NCBI RefSeq assembly: GCF_015751785.1
Contig: NZ_JADOTY010000001.1
Coordinates: forward strand, 1,240,001 to 1,304,000
Origin: Micromonospora vinacea
GTDB lineage: Bacteria > Actinomycetota > Actinomycetes > Mycobacteriales > Micromonosporaceae
Reading direction: 5' to 3'
Length of the DNA stretch: 64,000 bases
In this document: one piece after another, positions 18,318 through 24,937 of the stretch
Position numbering within the stretch: position 1 is the first letter of the stretch
How the letters are laid out: each line of letters opens with the position of its first letter
Position numbers and translations under genes: made by a program
Notes under the pieces: generated by a model
What the model was told of the DNA's origin: nothing
What the model saw: the letters and a program-made list of their open reading frames with translations, nothing else
The model's database searches: none

Positions 18318-18545
18318 GTGGAGGTCAAGATCGGCGTGCAGTACGCGCCGCGCGAGCTGGTACTGGACAGCGCGCAGTCGCCGGCCGAGATCGAGCAGAT
18401 CGTGACCGACGCCTTCGCCGGCAACGGCGGCACGCTGTCCCTGACCGACGAGAAGGGCCGGCGGGTCATCGTTCCGATCGAGAAGGTCGCCTACGTCGAG
18501 ATCGCCGAGGCGTCGTCCCGGGCGGTCGGGTTCACCGTCCGCTGA
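18318..18545 (+). CDS. DUF3107 domain protein
   Basis: This 75-residue protein starts MEVKIGVQYAPRELVLD and has a compact alpha/beta composition, matching the full length of the actinobacterial DUF3107 family (the group that includes M. tuberculosis TB9.4). A Shine-Dalgarno GAGGAGG precedes the GTG start. It lies between the TetR regulator and a ferritin-like gene as in other actinobacteria. The molecular function is unknown. Confidence 0.9.
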   Translation: MEVKIGVQYAPRELVLDSAQSPAEIEQIVTDAFAGNGGTLSLTDEKGRRVIVPIEKVAYVEIAEASSRAVGFTVR

Positions 18546-18559
18546 CCGGTCCGGCCATC

Positions 18560-18590
18560 GCGGCAGGTCGGCACTCGGCCCACCTGCCGC
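18560..18590. terminator. Hairpin between convergent DUF3107 and ferritin-like genes
   Basis: Perfect 9-bp arms GCGGCAGGT (18560-18568) and ACCTGCCGC (18582-18590) enclose a 13-base loop, starting 15 bases after the DUF3107 stop. It lies in the short space between two convergent genes and could end transcription from either side. Confidence 0.5.
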
Positions 18591-18620
18591 AGGCCGGCAC
18601 CGGCCCGACCAGCCGGGCGG

Positions 18621-19256
18621 TCAGTTGTTCAGCCCGGCGGCGGCCATCCGCGCGGTGTGCGCGGTGGTGAGCCGGCCGAACAGCCCAGGCACGTCGACCC
18701 GGCCGTCCCGCGCGATCAGCGCGGTGAGGGTGGCCCGCTCGGCGGCGACGCGGCCGGCCTGGGACAACGCCTCTCCGACCAGCCTCCGGGCCCACATCGA
18801 GAGCCGACCAGCCACCCGGGGGTCGTCAGCGACGGCCACCCGGATCTCCGCCGCGGCGAAGTCCGCGTACCGGGAGTCGTGCAGGACGTCCAGCACCAAC
18901 GCCCGGTCCGGTTCCTCCAGCGCATCGGCGATCTCGCGAACGAAGTCGTCGGTGATCGCGTCGCCGACGTACGCCTTGGTGACCACTTCCGCCCAGTCCC
19001 GTGGCTCGGTCGAGTCGTGGTACGCCTGCACCGGCTCGACATAGGGCGCCATCGCATCCTCCGGCGGTACGCCCAGCACGGTGAGCCGGTCGGCGAGGCG
19101 CCGGTAGTTGGCGATCTCGGCCGCGGCCATCTCGTTCAGCGCGGCCCGGCGGCGCAGGTCGGGAGCGAGCCGGGCGTCCCCGGCCATCCGCTCGAAGGCG
19201 AGCAGCTCGCCGAAGGCGACGAGACCCAACAGGTCAGCGACGGCGAAATCAGACAC
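18621..19256 (-). CDS. Ferritin-like fold protein
   Basis: The 211-residue helical protein starts at GTG 19256 (VSDFAVADLLGLVAFGELLAFE). Helices carry acidic and His candidates in the ferritin-like pattern, such as FGELLAFERM, LNEMAAAEIANYRRL and VVTKAYVGDAITDDFVREIAD. It resembles the tRNA-hydroxylase-like ferritin family that neighbours DUF3107 in actinobacteria. I cannot confirm a complete diiron site, so it may be structural or an oxygenase. Open frame upstream of 19256 shows no homology and is not included. Confidence 0.8.
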   Translation of the reverse strand: MSDFAVADLLGLVAFGELLAFERMAGDARLAPDLRRRAALNEMAAAEIANYRRLADRLTVLGVPPEDAMAPYVEPVQAYHDSTEPRDWAEVVTKAYVGDAITDDFVREIADALEEPDRALVLDVLHDSRYADFAAAEIRVAVADDPRVAGRLSMWARRLVGEALSQAGRVAAERATLTALIARDGRVDVPGLFGRLTTAHTARMAAAGLNN

Positions 19257-19584
19257 GAGCGGCAGGTTACCGCGCGCCGACCCTCGGGCGCGTCCCGCGC
19301 ACGTCGCACCCCAGCCCCACTCGACGGACATGCAATAAGTGGCGTGGGTCACATTTACTTGCCCCGCGTGGCGGGTGGCCGACCGGGAATCGGGACGGGG
19401 GCATGCCTGTTCAGGTAACATGGAGCAGTTGCCGTGGGCGCCGATCTGATCGAAGCTCAGCCCGCGGCGCGCGTGCGGCCCGGTCCGGCTCGGCAATCTG
19501 CCGCCGACCGTGTGGCCCGCGTCATACCGAACGCGCCCTGAGGACATGACGGGCGCACCCACGAGAGGGCACCCCCACATCCAC
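19257..19584. other. 328-base divergent intergenic region
   Basis: The region separates the ferritin-like gene (minus) from the DEAD-box helicase (plus) and must hold both promoters. It contains relatively AT-rich patches around 19330-19355 and 19410-19425. I see no open frame with homology, no RNA gene and no clear riboswitch. The long leader before the helicase could allow cold- or autoregulated mRNA control; that is inference. Confidence 0.4.
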
Positions 19585-21270
19585 ATGAGCGACCTGACTC
19601 AAGATTTGTTGGACGGCCAGGAACTGGCCCCCATCGCCCCGGTTCGACCGGAGGCCCCCACGTTCGCCGCACTCGGCGCCCGCGCCGAGACCGTCGAGGC
19701 CCTGGCCTCGGCCGGCATCACCCGCGCCTTCGCCATCCAGGAGTACGCGATCCCGATCGCGCTGCGCGGCGTCGACCTGATCGGTCAGGCGCCCACCGGC
19801 ACCGGCAAGACCCTCGGCTTCGGCGTACCGCTGCTCGACCGCGTCTTCGCCCCGGGCGAGGGCAGCGACGGTGTCCCTCAGGCGCTGGTCGTCGTCCCCA
19901 CCCGTGAGCTGGGCATCCAGGTCGCCAAGGATCTGGCCGCCGCCGGCCGGACGCGTGGCGTCCGGGTGCTGCCGATCTACGGCGGCGTGGCGTACGAGCC
20001 GCAGATCGACGCGCTGCGCAAGGGCGTCGAGATCCTGGTCGGCACTCCCGGCCGCCTGATGGACCTGCAGAAGCAGAAGCACCTCCGTCTGGACCGGGTG
20101 CACGCACTCGTCCTCGACGAGGCCGACCGGATGCTCGACCTGGGCTTCCTCGACGACGTCGAGAAGATCCTGGCGATGCTGCCGGAAGACCGGCAGACGA
20201 TGCTCTTCTCGGCCACCATGCCGGATCCGATCGTCACCCTGTCGCGGCGCTTCCTGCGCCAGCCGATGACGATCCACGCCGGGCACACCGCCGAGACCGG
20301 CCCGTCCCCGCAGACCCAGCAGCTGGTCTACCGCACCCACTCGATGAACAAGGTCGAGGTGGTGGCGCGCATCCTCCAGGCGGAGGGGCGTGGCCTGACC
20401 ATGATCTTCACGCGGACCAAGCGGGCCGCCGACCGGGTCGCCGAGGACCTCGACTTCCGCGGGTTCGCGGTCGCCGCGGTGCACGGTGACCTCGGCCAGG
20501 GCGCCCGTGAGCGGGCTCTGCGGGCCTTCCGGGCCGGCAAGATCGACATTCTGGTCGCCACCGACGTGGCGGCTCGCGGGCTGGACGTCACCGGCGTCAC
20601 CCACGTCATCAACTACGACTGCCCGGAAGACCAGGACACCTACACCCACCGGATCGGTCGTACCGGCCGGGCCGGCGCGACGGGTGTCGCGGTGACCTTC
20701 GTCGACTGGGACGACATGCCGCGCTGGCGGATCATCGACAAGACCCTCGGTCTGGAGATGCCGGAGCCGCCGGAGACGTACCACACGTCGCCGCACCTCT
20801 ACACCGACCTGCACATCTCCACCGACGTCAGCGGCACGCTGCCCACGGCCGAGCGCACCCGGGCCGGGCTGTCCGCCGAGATCGAAGAGGATCTGGGTGG
20901 AACGACCCGCTCCCGTCGGGGCGACAGCGGTGGTCGGGGCCCCCGACGCGGTGAGAGCCGTGGCGAGGGCCGCGGCGAGCGCCGTGGTCGAAGCGATGGC
21001 CGCCGCGACCGCTCCGACGCCGGCACGCCGGCCGTCGCCGAGGCACCTGCGGGCGACGCCGCCGACGAAGGCAGCCGTACCCCGCGCCGCCGGCGTCGCC
21101 GCCGGGCCGGCGAGGTGGTCCCGGGCGAGGCGACAGCGGTGATCTCCGCCGACGCCCCCGCCGAGCCGGCCGCCGCGTCCGACGGCGAGGCGTCCAAGCC
21201 GCGCCGCCGCCGACGCCGCCGTGGTGGCGGTTCCGGTGCGGGTACGCCGGCCGAGGCGACAGCCGACTGA
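19585..21270 (+). CDS. DEAD-box ATP-dependent RNA helicase
   Basis: This 561-residue enzyme unwinds RNA duplexes. Motifs in order: Q motif ITRAFAIQEYAIPIAL, motif I APTGTGKT, PTRELGIQ, TPGR, DEAD as LVLDEADRMLD, SAT, then the second RecA domain with ARGLDV and HRIGRTGRAG. The C-terminus (about residues 440-561) is an Arg/Gly-rich and Arg/Ala-rich RNA-binding tail with runs of Arg. ATG 19585 has no good Shine-Dalgarno; ATG 19546 in frame has TGAGG too close. It corresponds by position to M. tuberculosis rhlE (Rv3211). Confidence 0.93.
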   Translation: MSDLTQDLLDGQELAPIAPVRPEAPTFAALGARAETVEALASAGITRAFAIQEYAIPIALRGVDLIGQAPTGTGKTLGFGVPLLDRVFAPGEGSDGVPQALVVVPTRELGIQVAKDLAAAGRTRGVRVLPIYGGVAYEPQIDALRKGVEILVGTPGRLMDLQKQKHLRLDRVHALVLDEADRMLDLGFLDDVEKILAMLPEDRQTMLFSATMPDPIVTLSRRFLRQPMTIHAGHTAETGPSPQTQQLVYRTHSMNKVEVVARILQAEGRGLTMIFTRTKRAADRVAEDLDFRGFAVAAVHGDLGQGARERALRAFRAGKIDILVATDVAARGLDVTGVTHVINYDCPEDQDTYTHRIGRTGRAGATGVAVTFVDWDDMPRWRIIDKTLGLEMPEPPETYHTSPHLYTDLHISTDVSGTLPTAERTRAGLSAEIEEDLGGTTRSRRGDSGGRGPRRGESRGEGRGERRGRSDGRRDRSDAGTPAVAEAPAGDAADEGSRTPRRRRRRRAGEVVPGEATAVISADAPAEPAAASDGEASKPRRRRRRRGGGSGAGTPAEATAD

Positions 21271-21286
21271 CCACCAGCCACACCTG

Positions 21287-21323
21287 ACATCCCCCGCACC
21301 GCCTCGCGCGGTGCGGGGGATGT
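21287..21323 (+). terminator. Strong intrinsic terminator after the DEAD-box helicase
   Basis: A perfect 16-bp GC-rich stem (21287-21302 with 21308-21323) with a 5-base loop begins 16 bases after the helicase stop and is followed by a short T-rich stretch TTTCCCTT. It insulates the helicase from the methyltransferase gene. Confidence 0.85.
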
Positions 21324-21359
21324 TTCCCTTCTCCCACCCCACCTGCCGAAGATGGAACG

Positions 21360-22520
21360 ATGCCGCAACCACTGGACGCCGCCCTGACCGAGGTTCGGGC
21401 GCTGCTGCTCGACCCCGCGCTGACCCGGGCGGTCGCCGCCGGACGTCGACGCGGCCGCCGCCCCACCGTTGAGCGGGCCGAACTGCGGCCGGTGACGCTC
21501 AAGGCCGGGCCTCGGATGCAGATCACCACGTCCGACGGCGCTCGCCCGTACACCCGCAACGTCGCCTCCGGTCCCGAGGCCACAGCGGCGATCGACGAAC
21601 TGCTCGCCGAGCCGTTCGGCAACTGGCACGTCGAGACGGCCGACGCGACGCTCCAGCTGCGGGTGACCAAGTCGGGCGAAGCGCAGGTGCACCGGGCCGC
21701 GACGTCCCGACCGGCGGCGACGCCCAGCGGAAACGACCGGGCCAAGGAATACCTGCTCGACCCCGGTGACCCGATCTTCGCCGAGATTGGCGGCTCGGCG
21801 GCCAAGCGCCGCCAGGTGGACGCGTTCCTGCGGGCCCTGGCCGCGACCCTGCCCGACGACCTGACCGGTCCGCTACGGGTGGTCGACCTGGGCTGCGGCA
21901 ACGCGTACCTGACGTTCGCCGCGTACCGCTACCTGACGGGTCGGGGGCTCGACGTCCAGCTGATCGGCGTGGACGTCCGAGAGGACCAGCGGCGGCGCAA
22001 CACCGAGCTGGCGCAGCGGCTGGGCTGGGCCGACCAGGTCAGCTTCGTGGCCGGGACGATCGCCGACGCCGTCGTCGACCCCGCCCCCGACCTGGTGCTG
22101 GCACTGCACGCCTGCGACACCGCCACCGACGAGGCGCTGGCCCGCGCGGTGCGTTGGGAGGCCCGCTGGGTGCTGGCCGCGCCGTGCTGCCACCACGATC
22201 TGGCGAAGCAGCTCCGCGCCCACCCCGCCCCGGGCCCGTACGAGCTGCTGACCCGGCAGGGCATCCTGCGCGAGCGCTTCGCCGACGTACTCACCGACGC
22301 CCTGCGCGCCGGGCTGCTGCGGGTGCACGGCTACCGGGCCGAGGTGGTGGAGTTCGTGGACTCGCAGCACACACCGCGCAACCTGCTGATCCGCGCACGT
22401 CGTACCGGCGCCGAGGCGACCGGACCGCAGCGCGCGGAGTACCGCGAGTTGGTGGACCAGTGGCAGGTCACCCCCCGGCTGGAGGCCCTGCTGGCCGCCG
22501 GAGAGACGCCCGCCTCCTAG
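21360..22520 (+). CDS. SAM-dependent methyltransferase (Methyltransf_32 / METTL25-like)
   Basis: The 386-residue protein has an N-terminal domain of about 150 residues of unknown role and a class I methyltransferase domain: motif I VVDLGCGNAYLTF, the acidic IGVDVRED, then LVLALHACDTATDEAL and APCCHHDL, which are typical of the METTL25/GSTCD-like family. Substrate candidates are protein or tRNA, but nothing in the context decides. It ends 5 bases from the convergent small membrane protein gene. Confidence 0.85.
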   Translation: MPQPLDAALTEVRALLLDPALTRAVAAGRRRGRRPTVERAELRPVTLKAGPRMQITTSDGARPYTRNVASGPEATAAIDELLAEPFGNWHVETADATLQLRVTKSGEAQVHRAATSRPAATPSGNDRAKEYLLDPGDPIFAEIGGSAAKRRQVDAFLRALAATLPDDLTGPLRVVDLGCGNAYLTFAAYRYLTGRGLDVQLIGVDVREDQRRRNTELAQRLGWADQVSFVAGTIADAVVDPAPDLVLALHACDTATDEALARAVRWEARWVLAAPCCHHDLAKQLRAHPAPGPYELLTRQGILRERFADVLTDALRAGLLRVHGYRAEVVEFVDSQHTPRNLLIRARRTGAEATGPQRAEYRELVDQWQVTPRLEALLAAGETPAS

Positions 22521-22524
22521 CTGG

Positions 22525-22953
22525 CTAGCGTCGGCGGTCCCGGCCACCGTTGCGCTCGCTGACACCGCGGTCGAGGACCGACACCCGCTCGGCACCGGGC
22601 CGCTGGGCGTCGCCCGGGACGGTCGGGAATGGTACGACCTTGCCCCCGGTCTCGGCGTTCCCGGCGGCCGCGAAGGCGTTCCAGGAGATGTCCACAAGCA
22701 GCTTCTTCACCTCGGCGTGCCGGATGGCGGCGTTGTGTTGCAACGCCATCCGGGCACCGAGCAGGACCGCGACCAGGGTGGTGGTGATGGTGCCAGTGGC
22801 GGCCAGCACCTGGAGGCCGGTCGCGGAGTCGGCGCGCAGCACCAGGACCAGCAACCAGATCCAGAACGCGGCCGCGAAGACGCCGGCCTTGGCGACGAAG
22901 AAGAGGCTCACCGCACCGGGCTGGTACGGCTGGGGGCGGCTCGAATCGGCCAT
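22525..22953 (-). CDS. Small membrane protein, two predicted helices
   Basis: This 142-residue protein has hydrophobic helices at about residues 15-38 and 45-67, followed by a conserved-looking soluble part LQHNAAIRHAEVKKLLVDISWNAF and an Arg/Gly-rich tail. GAGGAG precedes the ATG. It is divergent from the XRE regulator at 23201. I do not recognise a family; the tail could bind nucleic acid or lipid headgroups, but this is speculation. Confidence 0.7.
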   Translation of the reverse strand: MADSSRPQPYQPGAVSLFFVAKAGVFAAAFWIWLLVLVLRADSATGLQVLAATGTITTTLVAVLLGARMALQHNAAIRHAEVKKLLVDISWNAFAAAGNAETGGKVVPFPTVPGDAQRPGAERVSVLDRGVSERNGGRDRRR

Positions 22954-23065
22954 GGTGCTCCTCGGCGGTGGTCCGGTCGGACGCGGCAGGCGACAGACCC
23001 CAGGTCGGGACGGGCACCGAGCTTATAGAAGAACGATGATGATCGCTCGATGCAATTTTCGTTCT

Positions 23066-23112
23066 GCACAAACGCTTCCAGAGAAAAGTCTCACCCACGG
23101 GACAGTTTGTGC
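23066..23112. promoter_or_regulatory. Inverted repeat in divergent intergenic region
   Basis: GCACAAAC (23066-23073) and its complement GTTTGTGC (23105-23112) lie in an unusually AT-rich 250-base spacer between the small membrane protein gene and the XRE regulator. Such spaced repeats can bind a dimeric regulator, perhaps the XRE protein itself. The 31-base gap and 8-base arms make this weak evidence. Confidence 0.25.
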
Positions 23113-23200
23113 GGTCAGTCAATTGTTTCCGGCCCTGGGCGTACTACCCTCGGAAGGCGCATCGTCCCGGTGCTCCGGCGGGAGGGGAAGACACACAGGG

Positions 23201-23617
23201 ATGGGATCCGCCGACGTATCACCGCAGATGGCCTTCGCCCGCTTCGTCCGGCGCGCCATCGATGACGCTCGTGACGAACGTGGCTGGACCGTGACTGATC
23301 TTGCCTCGCACACGGGCGTGGGTCGCTCCACCGTGTTCCGCTGGCTGGCCGGCGATTGGCACGACTACCCCGAGTTGGCCAAGGTGCGCGGCTTCTGCGC
23401 CGCACTGGATCTGCCGGTCGCCGCCGCGTTCCGCGCGCTCGGGCTACCCGACGCCGGTCCCACGCCCCGCCGACGCCACGACGACGGCCCGGTCGAGGCC
23501 GACGTCCGGGCCATCCTGGACCGGCTGGCCGACCCGACGGTCCCCGCCGAGGAGAAACACCACATCCGCGACCTGCTCCGCTACCTGGCCCGCCGCCCCA
23601 TCCGCCGAGCCGGCTAA
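23201..23617 (+). CDS. XRE-family helix-turn-helix regulator
   Basis: The 138-residue protein has a Cro/C1-type helix-turn-helix at about residues 25-75 (WTVTDLASHTGVGRSTVFRWLAG) and a short C-terminal helical segment EADVRAILDRLADPTVPAEEKHHIRDLLRYLARR that probably dimerises. A GGAGGGG lies about ten bases before ATG 23201. The open frame continues far upstream without homology and is not included. Targets are unknown; autoregulation is common in this family. Confidence 0.82.
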   Translation: MGSADVSPQMAFARFVRRAIDDARDERGWTVTDLASHTGVGRSTVFRWLAGDWHDYPELAKVRGFCAALDLPVAAAFRALGLPDAGPTPRRRHDDGPVEADVRAILDRLADPTVPAEEKHHIRDLLRYLARRPIRRAG

Positions 23618-23653
23618 CCCCGTCCCGCTCCCGCTCCCACTCCCGCTCAAGCG

Positions 23654-23718
23654 CCGTTGATCATGAAGTTATTGCCCCGACACGCTGCGGCGGGTGGCAA
23701 TAACTTCATGATCAACGG
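23654..23718. repeat. Intergenic stem-loop element 2 (23-bp perfect arms)
   Basis: A perfect 23-bp inverted repeat (23654-23676 with 23696-23718) with a 19-base loop lies between the convergent ends of the XRE gene and the gene at 23737. The arm contains TTGATCATGAAGTTATTGCC, strikingly AT-rich for this genome. It belongs to the stem-loop group described at 8974 and could terminate transcription from both directions. Confidence 0.75.
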
Positions 23719-23736
23719 GAGGGATGGGGGTCGAGC

Positions 23737-24663
23737 CTAGGGGACGGTGAGGGTGAATTCCGCCGTTCGGACCTCGGCGTTCACCTGGAAGTCGAGGTAG
23801 AGGCGGTAGCGGCCCGGACCGGGAGTGGTCAACCAGAACTTGATCTGACCGTCCACCAGCTCGGTCTCCGGGTGCACGTGCAGGTAGCCGAGGTCGCCCT
23901 CGCGCAACGCCACCAGGTGCCCGTACGCCCCGAGGTACCGCTCCAGCGGGGCGGCACCGCCAGCGCCGTCGACACGGAAAGTCAGCGGCACTGTCGCCCC
24001 GGCCTGCGGGGTGCCCTGGTAGCCGACGCTGAAGCCGTCCACGGTCGTCGAGGTGGCCGGCCCGGGCAGCGGGCTGGGCTGGTAGTCACCGGGCGCCACC
24101 AGGTCCGTGCCGAGGGTCACCGCGGTTTGCGCGCCGTTGTCGGCGACCACAGTGAAGTCGGCGTACGCGCGCCAGAGGCCGGGCTGCGCGAGGGTCAACG
24201 CAACCGACCAGGTGCCGTCCGCCGCCATGCTCGGGTGCAGGTGCTGGTAACCGGTCAGGTCCCGCCGGACGACGATGAGGTGCAGCGGCTTGTCGTGCAC
24301 GATGGCGAACCGGGTGACCGGCCGGCGCTGCGCGTCGCGCACCTGGAAGCGGAGTTGACCGGGACGACCCGCCTCGAACTCGGTGGCCAGGGGGGCCAGG
24401 GTGAACCCGGCCGCGCTGACCGCCAGACCGCCCGGCTCGGTGGCCGCGCCCTGATCGGTGGCCGTGGCGGAGCTGTGGTTGTGCGGCGCGACGCCCGGCG
24501 GGTCGGTGTGCTCGGCGGCCAACGACGGACTGCCGGTGGCGGCACCGTTGGCGTTCAGCCGGCCGAGGCCGAAGCCGAGCAGCACCGCCAGCACCAGCCC
24601 GCCGACCACCAGCGCCAGCCGGAGAGTGCTCTTGTCCGGCCCGGCGGGAACCTCGTCAGCCAC
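23737..24663 (-). CDS. Membrane-anchored His-rich extracellular protein
   Basis: This 308-residue protein has one N-terminal helix (about 14-34) and a beta-rich extracellular part. It contains an N-terminal HNHSS patch and repeated His motifs, GYQHLHP and LGYLHVHPE, in two related halves: HDKPLHLIVVRRDLTGYQHLHP and YLGAYGHLVALREGDLGYLHVHPE. This two-domain layout with paired His suggests binding of a transition metal such as copper, but no CxxC metal motif is present. GTG 24663 overlaps a 31-codon frame by 8 bases. Function is unproven. Confidence 0.75.
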   Translation of the reverse strand: MADEVPAGPDKSTLRLALVVGGLVLAVLLGFGLGRLNANGAATGSPSLAAEHTDPPGVAPHNHSSATATDQGAATEPGGLAVSAAGFTLAPLATEFEAGRPGQLRFQVRDAQRRPVTRFAIVHDKPLHLIVVRRDLTGYQHLHPSMAADGTWSVALTLAQPGLWRAYADFTVVADNGAQTAVTLGTDLVAPGDYQPSPLPGPATSTTVDGFSVGYQGTPQAGATVPLTFRVDGAGGAAPLERYLGAYGHLVALREGDLGYLHVHPETELVDGQIKFWLTTPGPGRYRLYLDFQVNAEVRTAEFTLTVP

Positions 24664-24751
24664 GACCGACGCCCAGCGCCTGGCCGGCCTCGTCGCCGGC
24701 GGTCAGGTCCGCGCCGGGGTACGGGCGGCGGACGGGCTGGTGGTCGGTCAT
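24656..24751 (-). CDS. Possible 31-residue peptide coupled to the His-rich protein
   Basis: ATG 24751 opens a 31-codon frame (MTDHQPVRRPYPGADLTAGDE...) whose TGA overlaps the GTG of the His-rich protein by 8 bases. The same overlap form occurs at the sigma genes and at 44801-44808, where both partners are certain. It may be a true small gene or a leader frame for translational coupling. No clear Shine-Dalgarno is visible and I recognise no family. Confidence 0.4.
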   Translation of the reverse strand: MTDHQPVRRPYPGADLTAGDEAGQALGVGRG

Positions 24752-24937
24752 GCCGCCCACGGTACCGCCGCGTCCGGCCGCGTCAGGCCGACGCCCGGAC
24801 AGCGTGGCGCCTGTCGCACTCGACGCCGCCCGGGAACTTTCCCACCCGACCGCCGCAACCCGCGCCGCAGCACCGGGACCAAGCACGGACGACGGCGCAG
24901 ACCCGAACGGCCACGCGACCGGCGCGACGGCGGCGGG

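Noticed and set aside
19522-21372. 616-codon minus-strand frame
   Set aside because: It is the antisense shadow of the DEAD-box helicase and crosses its terminator hairpin.
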